64,000 nucleotides of DNA from an uncultured Planktomarina sp. (GCA_905182425.1 CAJJBP010000012.1:1-64000); one strand, 5' to 3'; counted from the stretch's first letter, positions 1-9,871 are shown. Made by a program: numbers and translations. The notes: a model not told the origin generated them from the letters alone.

Positions 1-325
1 CAAATTCTTTAGCTTCTTGCGAAGACCGTGTATCGTTCCACAATATACATGGCCGCAAAACTTGATCTTCACGGTCCAGCAAAGTTGCGCCATGCATCTG
101 TCCAGAAAGTCCAATCGCAAGTACGTGGCTTAGATCAAGTTGCTTAGCAAGTGATTGCATTACGGTATCAGCGGCATCGAGCCAATCTTGGGGGCATTGC
201 TCCGACCACCCGTCCTGTGGCCTATTAACATTCAAAGGAGCTGTTGTTTCAGCGAGGAGTTTTTGCGTTTCGTCAATAACAATGCCCTTCAGACCAGAAG
301 TCCCAAGATCAAGGCCAATAAACAA
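1..325 (-). CDS. xylB: Xylulokinase, N-terminal part (runs off the window edge)
   Basis: FGGY-family sugar kinase that phosphorylates D-xylulose to D-xylulose 5-phosphate in the cytoplasm. About 108 residues are inside the window. They open with the phosphate-binding motif IGLDLGTSGLKGIVID and continue through WSEQCPQDW, GLSGQMHGATLLD and RPCILWNDTRS, a typical xylulokinase N-terminal domain. The best start is a TTG at 325, three bases after the stop of the upstream ABC ATPase gene, which implies translational coupling; no separate strong ribosome binding site is visible. It is last in the visible xylF-xylH-xylG-xylB order, so the substrate is very probably xylose-derived. The C-terminal catalytic half is outside the window. 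Confidence 0.9.
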   Translation of the reverse strand, partial: MFIGLDLGTSGLKGIVIDETQKLLAETTAPLNVNRPQDGWSEQCPQDWLDAADTVMQSLAKQLDLSHVLAIGLSGQMHGATLLDREDQVLRPCILWNDTRSSQEAKEF

Positions 326-328
326 AAT

Positions 329-1087
329 TTAAGCAGCCACTTTTGGGTTTTTGCCCAAGATGATCATTGAAAGAATATCGTCCTCAGTCACATCTGAAAC
401 TCTTTCTGTTCCTACAAGCACCCCATTTTTCATAACACTCGCTCGGTCGCAAAGCTTCATGACATTATGGATATCATGCTCGATTAGAAAAATCCCAAGC
501 CCTTGATTCTTTAGTTCTTGGATTAATTCCGCAACCATTTCTGTTTCCTGCGGCCCAAGCGCTGCGGTCGGCTCATCCATAATTAGAATCTTGGCGTCAA
601 AATAGACTGCTCTCGCAATAGCTACTGACTGTCTCTGCCCACCTGAAAGTGCTGAAACGGGTACATCAAATTTTTGAAAATTGGGGTTTAAACGCGCCAT
701 AATACTGCGGGTTTCCGCTTCCATTTTGCTTTCATCAAGAAAGCCCGCCTTGCTGATCAGTTCCCGGCCAAGAAAAAGGTTAGACGCAGCATCCAAGTTA
801 TCTGCTAAAGCAAGCGTCTGATAAATAGTTTCAATATTCTGATCTCGAGCATCTCTTGGATTATTAATGACCACATTATTACCATTAATGAATACTTTTC
901 CAGATTCCGCTTTGTATGCTCCAGACAGACATTTAATTAAAGTTGACTTGCCAGCACCATTATGCCCGAGAAGCCCCACAACCTCTCCAGGGTAAAGATC
1001 GACGCTTACCCGATCCACAGCTTTGATACCTCCAAATGAGATTGAAATATCTTTTAACTCTACCAAAGGGGTCCCGGTATTAGCCAT
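329..1087 (-). CDS. xylG: D-xylose ABC transporter ATP-binding protein, single-domain type
   Basis: ATPase that powers sugar import. 252 residues with Walker [10 protein letters not shown] (41-49), Q-loop Gln90, signature LSGGQRQ (147-153), Walker B ILIMDEP (167-173) and H-loop His204. The E. coli XylG and RbsA proteins carry two fused ATPase domains (about 500 residues); this one has a single domain, like the FrcA type of alphaproteobacteria, and would work as a homodimer. The ATG at 1087 is preferred over longer frames because GTGAGGA lies 6 bases upstream and family similarity begins right after it. It sits 10 bases behind the permease gene and directly before xylB. The sugar is inferred from neighbours. 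Confidence 0.9.
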   Translation of the reverse strand: MANTGTPLVELKDISISFGGIKAVDRVSVDLYPGEVVGLLGHNGAGKSTLIKCLSGAYKAESGKVFINGNNVVINNPRDARDQNIETIYQTLALADNLDAASNLFLGRELISKAGFLDESKMEAETRSIMARLNPNFQKFDVPVSALSGGQRQSVAIARAVYFDAKILIMDEPTAALGPQETEMVAELIQELKNQGLGIFLIEHDIHNVMKLCDRASVMKNGVLVGTERVSDVTEDDILSMIILGKNPKVAA

Positions 1088-1097
1088 ATTATTGTCC

Positions 1098-2411
1098 TCA
1101 CTTAACGCGTTTATTGTAAAGAATATCGAGATATACAGCCATGACCAATACCATCCCAACAACAATACGCTGAATAGCACTGTCAAATCCGATCAAAACC
1201 ATACCTGATTGCAGGCTTTGCATCACTAGGGCTCCAAGAATAGCTCCGTAAATTTTACCGACACCACCGGACAAGGATGTGCCACCAATTACTGCGGCGG
1301 CAATAACGTATAGTTCATCCAAGGTGCCCAAAGCATTCGTAGCGGAATTCAAGCGAGCGGAAGCGATAACAGACGCTATAGCCGTAAGCGTACCCATCAG
1401 CGCGAAGACCTTCATCGTAACCCACTTGGTGTCAATGCCAGCTAATGAAGCCGCTTCCGGGTTGCCCCCAATAGCAAAGACATAACGTCCAAAACGCGTG
1501 CGGGTCATCAAAATAGTCATCGCAATGCCAACTGCAACAAGAATTAAAACCGGTATTGCGAATCCGTGGCTGATAAACGTACCTTCAAGGTCTTGCCCAA
1601 TCTTTGCACCGTACTGGCGAACAATACCCTTCGGCCAAGGGTAAGAATTAACTAAAAGTACTGACCCAGTTATCGTTGCACAACCAACAACACCCAGCAT
1701 CAAGTCAGCCCATTTTGGGCGGAGATGGAAGTTATGTTTAATTCGTGACTGCCGTCCAGAATAGATTATCCAGGCCACCCCAATGCAAGCTACTCCCCCA
1801 ATAACCCAACTGAGAGATGCGCCAACTGCGCCATAGGGCCCACCACCGAGCAATGCGAAAGTGCTATCCACTGGAGAAATTGTACGCCCACCCGCAGACA
1901 AAAACGCCATGCCTCGCCATACCATCAGGCCGCCTAACGTGACGATAAAAGCAGGTATCTCACGATATGCAATCAACCACCCATGGAGAGCCCCAATTAG
2001 TGTGCCAAAAATCAATCCCGCGGCTACCGCAACGATCCAAATTGCCCAGTGTCCAATACCGAATATTTGAGGCAGAATCTCAACCTGTAAAAGACCCATT
2101 GCCATAGCAATAACGCCGATCATCGAACCTACTGATAAATCAATATTACGAGTAACGATAACCAAAACCATTCCGGTCGCCATAATACCAATTGATGACG
2201 TTTGTACTGAAAGATTCCACAAGTTTCGCGGCGTCAAGAATGCACCGAAGTTATTAAAAATAACTCCATAAAAATGAAACCCAAACCAAATCAGCGCTAG
2301 GGCTCCAAGCATGCCAAGGAGGCGTGTATCAATTTCAGTAGCTTTTAAAAATTTTGAGATAGCATTTTTGCTACTTTCAGTCGCGGCATTAGATGAAGGC
2401 GTCTCGCTCAT
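1098..2411 (-). CDS. xylH: D-xylose ABC transporter permease
   Basis: Inner-membrane permease of the xylose/ribose (CUT2) class, 437 residues. The protein has many hydrophobic segments (for example around residues 33-50, 75-100 and 100-140) and the conserved permease stretch with [15 protein letters not shown] followed by [15 protein letters not shown] and [20 protein letters not shown]. The length (about 430 residues rather than 320) matches XylH better than RbsC. It follows xylF after a strong terminator-like hairpin and precedes xylG, so expression is probably lower than that of the binding protein. Confidence 0.9.
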   Translation of the reverse strand: MSETPSSNAATESSKNAISKFLKATEIDTRLLGMLGALALIWFGFHFYGVIFNNFGAFLTPRNLWNLSVQTSSIGIMATGMVLVIVTRNIDLSVGSMIGVIAMAMGLLQVEILPQIFGIGHWAIWIVAVAAGLIFGTLIGALHGWLIAYREIPAFIVTLGGLMVWRGMAFLSAGGRTISPVDSTFALLGGGPYGAVGASLSWVIGGVACIGVAWIIYSGRQSRIKHNFHLRPKWADLMLGVVGCATITGSVLLVNSYPWPKGIVRQYGAKIGQDLEGTFISHGFAIPVLILVAVGIAMTILMTRTRFGRYVFAIGGNPEAASLAGIDTKWVTMKVFALMGTLTAIASVIASARLNSATNALGTLDELYVIAAAVIGGTSLSGGVGKIYGAILGALVMQSLQSGMVLIGFDSAIQRIVVGMVLVMAVYLDILYNKRVK

Positions 2412-2506
2412 TTTGATAAATCCAGCACGGTTATAGGAAATTTTTGAATAAAACTTTTAACATAAGGTGTTTGACGCTTGATAGTTTCAAGAGTGCATTA
2501 TTACCC

Positions 2507-2541
2507 AAAAAAAAGGCGCTGGCCTACAGGAGACCAACGCC
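2507..2541 (-). terminator. Intercistronic terminator between xylF and xylH
   Basis: Read on the minus strand, GGCGTTGG pairs with CCAGCGCC (one G-U pair) around an 11-base loop and is followed directly by a run of eight T. It lies 17 bases after the xylF stop and before xylH. A partly read-through terminator here would give much more periplasmic binding protein than membrane components, a common arrangement in sugar ABC operons. Confidence 0.8.
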
Positions 2542-2557
2542 TAGCGTGTTTTTTAAT

Positions 2558-3583
2558 TTAGCAGCCGTCTACGCCGGCAATTGCGCCTTCGCAAGCTTGA
2601 GCTTTGGTAATGTGACCACCGTCGATTGCAACACTAAGATTATCACGTGTTAATGGTGTTGGTTCCATTAGAATAGCATTAATTGCAATTCCTTTTTCGC
2701 CTCCATCAAACATTGAAGCACCCTCAATGTCAGACATAGCTGTACCACTCGCTAAAGCTGACGCAATTTCGCCTGCCGCTTTACCAAGATTACGAGCATC
2801 TTTCCAAACTGAAACTGTCTGAGAACCACGAGCAACGCGGTTAATCGCAGCTAAGTCGCCATCTTGACCACCAACTGGGATTACGAGGCCCTGTGCTGAA
2901 AGTGCCGCAACTACGCCACCCGCCATGCCGTCGTTTTCTGATAATACAGCGTCAACGTTATTGTCGTTTGCTGTAAGTATCTGCTCCATGTTTTTCTGGG
3001 CATTTTCAGGCTTCCAGCCATCAGAGAATGATTCACCAACAATTTTAATTGTTCCAGCGGCAACATCATCACCGATGACTTCCATCATACCTTGAAGCAA
3101 GAACATTGCGTTCGGATCGCCGGGATCGCCTTTGATGATAGCATAGTTACCTGTTGGCTGCACAGCCTTCACAGACTTAGCGATGATGCGGCCAACGCCG
3201 ACGTTATCAAAAGTTAAATAGAAGGTACGTGCATCTTCAATTAGGCGGTCATAGCCAACAACTGGAATACCTTCATTTGCAGCAGCTTCAATTGCTGGAA
3301 AAATTGCGTCTTTGTCCCAAGCATTAATGATCAGTGCGTCAACACCCTGAGTTATTAATGCCTCAATATCAGTGAGCTGCTTAGCTGATGAAGACTCTGC
3401 ATCTGCAGAAACGTAGGTATTTCCTGCAGCCTCAATAGCCGCGACCATTGCTGCTTCATCAATTTTCCAACGCTCTTCTTGGAAACTAGCCCAAGAAACA
3501 CCAATTGACATACCTTCTGCAAATACTGAAGAGCCGGCAAAGCCCGCAACCGCTACAGCTGCCGCCAAAACTAATTTATTCAT
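2558..3583 (-). CDS. xylF: D-xylose-binding periplasmic protein
   Basis: Solute-binding protein of the D-xylose ABC importer, 341 residues. A signal peptide spans about residues 1-22 (MNKLVLAAAVAVAGFAGSSVFA, cleaved before EGMS). The mature part follows XylF closely: SFQEERWKIDE, ITQGVDALIINAWD, GIPVVGYDRLIEDA, TFDNVGVG, SFSDGWKPENAQKNMEQILTANDNNVDAVLSENDG and GGQDGDLAAINRVARGSQTVSVWK. The start at 3583 has GGGAGGA eight bases upstream; the frame continues 10 codons further up without support. First gene of the transport operon, divergent from a ROK regulator. Confidence 0.95.
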   Translation of the reverse strand: MNKLVLAAAVAVAGFAGSSVFAEGMSIGVSWASFQEERWKIDEAAMVAAIEAAGNTYVSADAESSSAKQLTDIEALITQGVDALIINAWDKDAIFPAIEAAANEGIPVVGYDRLIEDARTFYLTFDNVGVGRIIAKSVKAVQPTGNYAIIKGDPGDPNAMFLLQGMMEVIGDDVAAGTIKIVGESFSDGWKPENAQKNMEQILTANDNNVDAVLSENDGMAGGVVAALSAQGLVIPVGGQDGDLAAINRVARGSQTVSVWKDARNLGKAAGEIASALASGTAMSDIEGASMFDGGEKGIAINAILMEPTPLTRDNLSVAIDGGHITKAQACEGAIAGVDGC

Positions 3584-3628
3584 TTCATTCCTCCCAAGGA
3601 TTTTAAAGCTCATGCGAGCTGTCGCTAT

Positions 3629-3672
3629 TTAAAGCCACCAACTCATACTGGTGTATTTAATTCACTTGTCAA
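3629..3672. promoter_or_regulatory. Candidate ROK-repressor operator over the xylF promoter
   Basis: The region between xylF and the ROK gene holds a split inverted repeat at 3629-3660: TTAAA-N2-CACCA-N8-TGGTG-N2-TTTAA. On the minus strand TTGACA at 3672-3667 is a good -35 box, and TATGAG at 3647-3642 is a weak -10 with a 19-base spacer that would lie inside the palindrome. A repressor bound here would block xylF transcription until xylose binds. The symmetry is seen; the assignment to the adjacent regulator is inference. Confidence 0.5.
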
Positions 3673-3800
3673 ACTATATTTTAAATGTCTCTATATTAAA
3701 AGTTACATAAATTGGTAAGGGTGGGATTTAAAGCTGAAATATATGGAAAAATTCAACTATTTCCTGAAAAATAAGGCTATATAATTCAAAGGGTGAACTA

Positions 3801-5081
3801 ATGTTAAAGGAAGTATTCAACAATAGAATCAATCCAATCACTACATTTGATTCTGGAGGATACGGCCCAGTATTACGCCCTGCCGAACGCGAGTTATCCT
3901 CTTTAAGGCAGCAAATTTTTGAACTAATCAGAGCAAGTGGCCGAATCCCACGTTCGTCAATTGCCCGAACACTTGATGTTAGTCCTGGATCAATTACTGC
4001 ATTAACAGCCGACTTGATCGCCGATGGGTATATAAAAGAAGTTGAAGGTGTAACCCGCGAAACGAGCCGCGGACGACCGCCTGTTGCACTCGAGCTAGTG
4101 TCGAACGCTCTTCACGTCGTGGGCGTAAAGTTATCTGACGAAAATCACACTGCGGTTTTAACTAACTTTAGCGGCAAAGTACTTGCGAGTACGGATTTGA
4201 AAGCCAAAGCTGAACGAAAGACAAAAAACCAACTGTTATCCGATACAGAATTACTGATTAAGCAACTATGTGATATCAGCAAAGTCTCACAAAATTCTAT
4301 TTCAGCCATAGGAATAGGTATCTCCGGAAAGGTAGATCATGAAACTGGTGTTGTTGTATGGTCTCCACTTTTAATCGATACTGAGATCCCATTGGGTAGT
4401 TTCTTCGCTTCCCATTTTGGGATACCAGTTTGTTTTGATAATGATGCCAACGTGCTAACTCTTGCCGAGCTTTGGTTCGGTGCAGGCCGCGCACTGAATA
4501 ACTTCGCCGTCATAACAGTAGAAAATGGCGTTGGAATGGGGTTTGTTAGTAATAACCAACTCTTCCGTGGTGACCATGGAATGGGCTTAGAGCTTGGTCA
4601 TACCAAAGTCCAAATAGATGGCGCTTTATGCAGGTGCGGCCAGCGCGGTTGCCTTGAAGCATATCTGGCCGACTATGCCTTAGCTCGTGAAGCATCCACA
4701 ATCCTTGGTATCTCTCCTGACGAGCCTCAAATTTTATCCGATGCTCTAAAAAAACTTTACACAAAAGCGGCTAGTGGTGACTCCGTCACACTCACAATTT
4801 TTGATCGTGCTGGACGTTACTTAGCGATCGCACTTTCTAACGTAATTCACCTTTTTGATCCAAAATTGATTATTTTGTCTGGCCAGGCACTTCGTTACGA
4901 TCATTTATATTCTGAAAAAATGCTTAATGAGATGCGGACATTGGCCCTTCACCACAGCCGTTACGAAACTCAGATTGAGATACAACCCTGGGACCAATTA
5001 GTATGGGCCCGAGGAGCAACCGCATTAGCTCACACTTTATTGACGAGAACAGTAATAGCCGAAGGGCGGCAAAAGCTTTGA
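3801..5081 (+). CDS. ROK-family transcriptional repressor, XylR type
   Basis: Sugar-responsive repressor, 426 residues. A winged helix-turn-helix spans about residues 34-82 (RIPRSSIARTLDVSPGSITALTADLI), followed by a glucokinase-like ROK domain with GIGISGKVD (171-179), FDNDAN (212-217), LGHTKV with His267, and the zinc-binding motif CRCGQRGC (277-284). It is divergent from xylF, so it most likely represses the xylose operon and is released by the sugar. The stop overlaps the start of the next gene (TTGA), so the FG-GAP gene behind it is translationally coupled even though its role looks unrelated. Confidence 0.88.
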   Translation: MLKEVFNNRINPITTFDSGGYGPVLRPAERELSSLRQQIFELIRASGRIPRSSIARTLDVSPGSITALTADLIADGYIKEVEGVTRETSRGRPPVALELVSNALHVVGVKLSDENHTAVLTNFSGKVLASTDLKAKAERKTKNQLLSDTELLIKQLCDISKVSQNSISAIGIGISGKVDHETGVVVWSPLLIDTEIPLGSFFASHFGIPVCFDNDANVLTLAELWFGAGRALNNFAVITVENGVGMGFVSNNQLFRGDHGMGLELGHTKVQIDGALCRCGQRGCLEAYLADYALAREASTILGISPDEPQILSDALKKLYTKAASGDSVTLTIFDRAGRYLAIALSNVIHLFDPKLIILSGQALRYDHLYSEKMLNEMRTLALHHSRYETQIEIQPWDQLVWARGATALAHTLLTRTVIAEGRQKL

Positions 5082-6544
5082 AAAAAATTCTTTTATCAGC
5101 GATAATATTCGCTTCACCAGTCAAGGCCACACCTTTATTTCAAGATCTTTCAAATAATTTACCACACCACACTTATGCTGGTGATTGGAACCATTTTGTT
5201 GGTGGGGGCGTTGCCATAATGGACTGCAACGGAGATTCTTTGCCCGATATCTTTGCTTCAGGCGGTGACGAACCGGCAATGCTTTTGTTAAACCAGGGGG
5301 ACTTTAAGTTTCAAGAATATGACCTTCCCAATATACTGGGATCCACTGGTGCATATCCAATAGACATAAATGGCGATGGTCATATGGATCTTTTTGTTCT
5401 TCGCCTTGGCAAAAATATTGTTTTAAAAGGTAGTGAAGATTGCAATTTCACAGATGCCACCAAAGAGTTTGGAATTCCTAACAAAGATCAATGGTCTACC
5501 GCGTTTAGCGCCTGGTGGCAGGACGAAAGACTGCCATATATGGCTATCGGGAACTATGTGGATTTGAATGATCCAGACGGCCCATTCTTCGCATGCGATA
5601 GCCATCAATTAATCACACCTGAAACTGGAACTTACAGAACGGTCGTATTAGAGCCTGGGTTTTGTTCACTCTCTATGCTTGCAGCCCGCGATGCTAGCGG
5701 AACAAAACGGTTGCGAATTTCTAACGACCGGCAATATTATGTGCGAAATGGCCACGAACAGATGTGGGATATTTCAGAAAATCGTTTTTTAAACGACGCT
5801 GACGGTTGGAAAAAATTCTCCATTTGGGGCATGGGGATTGCTAGCCGTGACATCACTGGTGATGGGCGCGATGAAGTCGTCTTGACATCAATGGGCGATC
5901 AGCTTTTGAGGATTGCCGGCGCAGATGGCACCTACAGCAATGCACCATTCTCCACCGGGACATATGCTCATCGTCCATATTTTGGGGATGATGGGCGACC
6001 TTCAACAGGTTGGCATGCTCAATTTGGGGACGTCGACAATGATGGTCATGCAGATCTTTTCATTTCCAAGGGCAACGTGGATCAGATGCCTTCGAATGCA
6101 ATTCGCGACCCAAACAATTTATTGATGCAACAATCTGACGGCACATTCTTGGAGACTGGCCAAACTGCGGGTGTCGCCAGTTTAGAAAGAGGTAGAGGTG
6201 CAGCCCTTGCTGACTTTGATCTTGATGGGCTGCTGGATATTCTTGTTTTAAATAGACGAGCGCCAATGGAAATTTACCGAAACATAACTGAAACACAAGG
6301 CCACTGGATTGGCATAACGTTACTGCAAGACGGTGGAAACGTTAACGCAGTCGGTTCTTTGGTCAAGGTTGGAAACGACAGCCAGCAATTGGTAATTGGA
6401 GGTGGGCATGCTGGTGGTCAAGCTGTGCCACTTCACTTCGGATTGGGAACTTCAACACAGGTTAATATTGCAGTCGAATGGCCCAATGGTTTAGTCACCC
6501 ATCACTCAGCTAAAGCTGACCAAATTATTACAATACAGCGTTAG
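5078..6544 (+). CDS. Secreted FG-GAP/VCBS repeat protein with C-terminal ASPIC/UnbV domain
   Basis: Extracytoplasmic protein of the CRTAC1-like class; the biochemical role of this class is not established. TTG at 5078 is chosen as start: AGGGCGG lies upstream, it overlaps the preceding stop, and it gives a clean signal peptide (residues 1-17, MKKILLSAIIFASPVKA). The 488-residue protein has several calcium-binding FG-GAP-type loops (DCNGDSLPDIF, DINGDGHMDLFV, DITGDGRDEVVL, DVDNDGHADLFI, DFDLDGLLDILVL), pointing to a beta-propeller. An ASPIC-type end follows (GGGHAGGQAVPLHFGLG). It converges with the cytochrome c peroxidase gene, with stop codons overlapping by 3 bases. Confidence 0.8.
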   Translation: MKKILLSAIIFASPVKATPLFQDLSNNLPHHTYAGDWNHFVGGGVAIMDCNGDSLPDIFASGGDEPAMLLLNQGDFKFQEYDLPNILGSTGAYPIDINGDGHMDLFVLRLGKNIVLKGSEDCNFTDATKEFGIPNKDQWSTAFSAWWQDERLPYMAIGNYVDLNDPDGPFFACDSHQLITPETGTYRTVVLEPGFCSLSMLAARDASGTKRLRISNDRQYYVRNGHEQMWDISENRFLNDADGWKKFSIWGMGIASRDITGDGRDEVVLTSMGDQLLRIAGADGTYSNAPFSTGTYAHRPYFGDDGRPSTGWHAQFGDVDNDGHADLFISKGNVDQMPSNAIRDPNNLLMQQSDGTFLETGQTAGVASLERGRGAALADFDLDGLLDILVLNRRAPMEIYRNITETQGHWIGITLLQDGGNVNAVGSLVKVGNDSQQLVIGGGHAGGQAVPLHFGLGTSTQVNIAVEWPNGLVTHHSAKADQIITIQR

Positions 6545-7872
6545 GGATTTGGTACTTTAAGGCCACTAGGCACTGATTTAGGTATACCAAGCCTACCACG
6601 TTGTGCAGTCGTGTCTGTCAAAGTTTCAAGAAAGGCAACAAGCGCATTTACATCATTGCGCGATAAACTTACGGCCTCCATTTTTATAGATTTTTGTATT
6701 GCAGAAATCTCTAACGGATCATCCATAATGGCCCAATCTAAAGTGTCAAAATCAGTCAAAACAGCACTAGAGCGATTGTAGTTTTTGATGGCTGAAAGAG
6801 GGTCTAAGTGCCCACTAACAAAATCAAATAAATTGCTGTATGCACCCGCGTGTCCCCATGGCCCTGTAAGTACCACATTGCGTAATGATGGAGTACGAAA
6901 AGCATATTTATCAGTATCAACGCCCGTAATGCGGAAACGACCTTCATCTCGTGAATTGTTTTGAAACCGTGCCGCCTTACCGGGGCCAAGCTGTGGCTGG
7001 CCCATAGCATGAAACTCCTGATCCGTGAAAAGGGCGCCACTGTGGCATCGAACACATTTGGCTTCACCATAAAATAGTTCCATTCCGTTTTCTGGTAAAC
7101 CTGAAAACGTAGTTTTTCCCCTTAAAAATTCATCGAATGGAGCAGTATCTGATCGCCACTCAAATTCCATAAATGCAGCAATAGCATTTGAAATATCCGT
7201 AAATTTTATGTCATTGGGATCATTTATATGTTTATAAATACGATAAAAATGATTTGAATATTCGTCTATGGAAGCCACTCGCTTAGCAATCAGAGCCCAA
7301 GCACCATTCTCACCCGTCAGTACTCCACGGCGGACCGCTTCAGAAATTTCATTCTCTGAATAATGTCCCGCCATTTCATCCGCTGACAGTACAGGAAACA
7401 TAGTTTGAGCAGAAATTATCGATGCAAAGCCACTCACCATTTCATCTTCTAAAGGCGTCCTCAAACCCGAGGGTCGAGACGTATCAACCTCAATGCGCCC
7501 ATCATGAAAAAGCGTTTTTATTTGTTTGGCCCCAAGATTAAACAGGGGTTGCGCATTACGCGGGACCCTCTGTTCTGGTAAATTATTTTGATCAACAACA
7601 CGCTTAACACCCAAGCCTTTACCACCATCACCAAGAGAAAGAGAAAGGCCATCTCCAGTTCCCAATTTTGGATGATGGCAGGTTGCGCATGCAACCTCTT
7701 TGTTACCCGATAGAATTGGATCATAAAACAGCAACTGGCCAAGCGCTGCTTCATCTACGTTAACGGGTCGAAAATCGTCCTCAGTTAATGCCGATGGCAG
7801 TTTTATTGATATCTCTGATGCAAAAGCATTCAAACCTACCGCAACAAAAATAATAGTTAAAACTTTTAGCAT
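6541..7872 (-). CDS. Di-heme cytochrome c peroxidase / MauG-family protein
   Basis: Periplasmic c-type cytochrome, 443 residues. Signal peptide about 1-18 (MLKVLTIIFVAVGLNAFA) and two heme-attachment motifs, CATCH (62-66) and CVRCH (273-277), with the MauG/CcpA-type surroundings LFYDPILSGN and RTPSLRNVVLTGPWGHAGAY. Likely peroxidase activity on hydrogen peroxide, or a MauG-like oxidation of a protein partner. ATG at 7872 is chosen for the AGGAAG site six bases upstream and the signal peptide. It converges with the FG-GAP/ASPIC gene, which suggests but does not prove a shared function. Confidence 0.85.
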   Translation of the reverse strand: MLKVLTIIFVAVGLNAFASEISIKLPSALTEDDFRPVNVDEAALGQLLFYDPILSGNKEVACATCHHPKLGTGDGLSLSLGDGGKGLGVKRVVDQNNLPEQRVPRNAQPLFNLGAKQIKTLFHDGRIEVDTSRPSGLRTPLEDEMVSGFASIISAQTMFPVLSADEMAGHYSENEISEAVRRGVLTGENGAWALIAKRVASIDEYSNHFYRIYKHINDPNDIKFTDISNAIAAFMEFEWRSDTAPFDEFLRGKTTFSGLPENGMELFYGEAKCVRCHSGALFTDQEFHAMGQPQLGPGKAARFQNNSRDEGRFRITGVDTDKYAFRTPSLRNVVLTGPWGHAGAYSNLFDFVSGHLDPLSAIKNYNRSSAVLTDFDTLDWAIMDDPLEISAIQKSIKMEAVSLSRNDVNALVAFLETLTDTTAQRGRLGIPKSVPSGLKVPNP

Positions 7873-8060
7873 AAAACTTCCTAGAACTTCACTGAAGTTG
7901 GAATAACACTTCAAAAATGAAAAGACTAATGTGAAAAATAATTTTCCTTAGTAACTACAGAACAAATAAATTCAATGCATTTGAAGCATATTCTTGCCTC
8001 CACTGCCGTGGTAACAAAACAACGCTTGGACCTTGAATATAAATAAGTCATTAAGCAGTC

Positions 8061-8867
8061 ATGACAGATACAACAGTAATTATTATTCCTGCCCGCTATG
8101 CCTCAACCCGCTACGAGGGCAAGCCACTCGCTGCTCTAAGCGGCGCGACTGGGGTATCAAAATCCCTAATCCAACGCAGCTGGGATACTGCATGTCAGGT
8201 GCCAAACATAGATAATATTTACGTCGCGACGGACGACCAGCGCATCGCACAAGAAGTTGAGCGCTTTGGTGGGCAGGTATTGATGACCTCCTCCTCCTGC
8301 AGAAATGGAACTGAGCGAGTCGCTGAGGCTTTGTTATCCCTCTCAACTACCCCAGATATTGTTATAAACCTACAAGGAGACGCTCCCCTTACGCCACATT
8401 GGTTCATTTCAGACATGATCGATGAGATGCGGCGCGACCAAAGCGTGCAAATGGCAACACCCGTGCTACGCTGTGACGGCAATACTTTAAATCTATTTCT
8501 TGAGGATCGCAAAATCGGGCGTGTGGGCGGCACAACTTCCGTTTTCGACAATAATAATGATGCGCTTTACTTTTCGAAGGAAGTCATTCCTTACCGCAAT
8601 GAGATTTATCAAGGCGGTGATGAAACACCCGTATTTCATCACGTAGGCGCCTATTCCTATCGCCCCAAGACACTCGCTCAATACACAGAGTGGCCAGAAG
8701 GGCGACTGGAAAAGCTTGAAGGTCTCGAGCAGCTCCGCTTTTTGGAGCAAGGCGTCAAAGTCAGATGCGTTGAGGTTGCGGGCAAAGGCCGAGTGTTTTG
8801 GGAACTCAACAATCCAGTAGATATTGAACGTATTGAAATTGTCTTAAGGGAAAATGGCTGGCCTTAA
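8061..8867 (+). CDS. kdsB: 3-deoxy-manno-octulosonate cytidylyltransferase
   Basis: Activates KDO with CTP to give CMP-KDO for lipopolysaccharide core or capsule, in the cytoplasm. 268 residues, a usual length. Landmarks are the nucleotide-binding N-terminus IIPARYASTRYEGKPLA, YVATDDQRIA, SCRNGTERVAEAL, INLQGDAPL and HHVGAYSYRP with EWPEGRLEKLEGLEQLRFLE. Its 3' end overlaps the convergent kdsD gene by 4 bases. It is clustered with kdsD and kdsA, giving three steps of KDO synthesis; the KDO-8-phosphate phosphatase gene is not in the window. Confidence 0.93.
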   Translation: MTDTTVIIIPARYASTRYEGKPLAALSGATGVSKSLIQRSWDTACQVPNIDNIYVATDDQRIAQEVERFGGQVLMTSSSCRNGTERVAEALLSLSTTPDIVINLQGDAPLTPHWFISDMIDEMRRDQSVQMATPVLRCDGNTLNLFLEDRKIGRVGGTTSVFDNNNDALYFSKEVIPYRNEIYQGGDETPVFHHVGAYSYRPKTLAQYTEWPEGRLEKLEGLEQLRFLEQGVKVRCVEVAGKGRVFWELNNPVDIERIEIVLRENGWP

Positions 8868-9871
8868 GCGACCCCAAGTTCAAGCAACTGCAACATTGTG
8901 ACCAGACCAATAGGCTTTTCATTTTCAACCACAAATGCAGCGGATACCTTGCGGTCCTGCAGAACATGTAGCGCGTGAGCACTAAGCTGATTTGTCTCAA
9001 AAGTGATAGAAACAGCAGACATTATCTCTGTTGCGGTAGCAGACCACATCACTGATTTCATTGAACCATTTGCATTTTTCTCAAGATAACGCCGAACATC
9101 ACCATCCGTAATGACACCAGTCAAATTTCCACTCTCATCCTGCAATCCAACAATTCCAAAACCCCTATTTGATATTTCAGCTATGACATCAAAAATTGGT
9201 ACTGTTTGTTGCAAAAGAGGTAATTGTTTACTTTCGTGCATAATATCAGAAATTGGCTGCAAAACTGCGCCAAGCTTTCCACCAGGGTGAAAATCACGAA
9301 AGCTCTCTTCTGAAAAACCACGCATACGCAGCAAAGTAATTGCCAGCGCATCACCCATGGCGACCTGCAGTAAAGTGGAAGTCGTTGGTGCAAGGTTATG
9401 GGGGCAGGCCTCTTTCGCTTGCGGTAAGACCAACGAATATTGCGCTTTTCGAGCCAAAGTACTTTCTGCCCCACCAGTAATCGCAATCATAGGTACGTCA
9501 AATCGAAGCCCATAGGAAATAATATCAGACAATTCACGGGTCTCGCCAGACCAAGACAACAATAGCAAAACATCACTACTTTGTATCATTCCAAGGTCAC
9601 CATGACTGGCCTCAGCGGCGTGCATGAAATAGGCTGGAGTGCCCGTAGAAGCAAATGTTGCTGCAAGTTTGCGGGCCATATGCCCACTTTTACCAACGCC
9701 AGTGAGGATCAAGCGACCCTTCATTTCAAAAATTAGTCCGCATGCTTGGGACACAATTTTTTGCATTTCTGGACTGACAAGCGCTGTCTCCATTTGCCCA
9801 AAGCCCGATGTGAAACATCGAATGACGTTTAGGACCGTGGCGGCAGGTTCTACTGCGAATTTTTGGGGCAT
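8864..9871 (-). CDS. kdsD: Arabinose-5-phosphate isomerase (SIS plus two CBS domains)
   Basis: Converts D-ribulose 5-phosphate to D-arabinose 5-phosphate, the first step of KDO synthesis. 335 residues: a SIS sugar isomerase domain (about 25-175) with GVGKSGHMARKLAATFASTG, EASHGDLGMI, LLLSWSGETREL and HNLAPTTSTLLQVAMGDALA, then two CBS domains (about 200-260 and 270-333). The ATG at 9871 follows AAAGGTAGG; an in-frame TTG two codons earlier is less likely. Divergent from kdsA and convergent with kdsB. Confidence 0.93.
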   Translation of the reverse strand: MPQKFAVEPAATVLNVIRCFTSGFGQMETALVSPEMQKIVSQACGLIFEMKGRLILTGVGKSGHMARKLAATFASTGTPAYFMHAAEASHGDLGMIQSSDVLLLLSWSGETRELSDIISYGLRFDVPMIAITGGAESTLARKAQYSLVLPQAKEACPHNLAPTTSTLLQVAMGDALAITLLRMRGFSEESFRDFHPGGKLGAVLQPISDIMHESKQLPLLQQTVPIFDVIAEISNRGFGIVGLQDESGNLTGVITDGDVRRYLEKNANGSMKSVMWSATATEIMSAVSITFETNQLSAHALHVLQDRKVSAAFVVENEKPIGLVTMLQLLELGVA

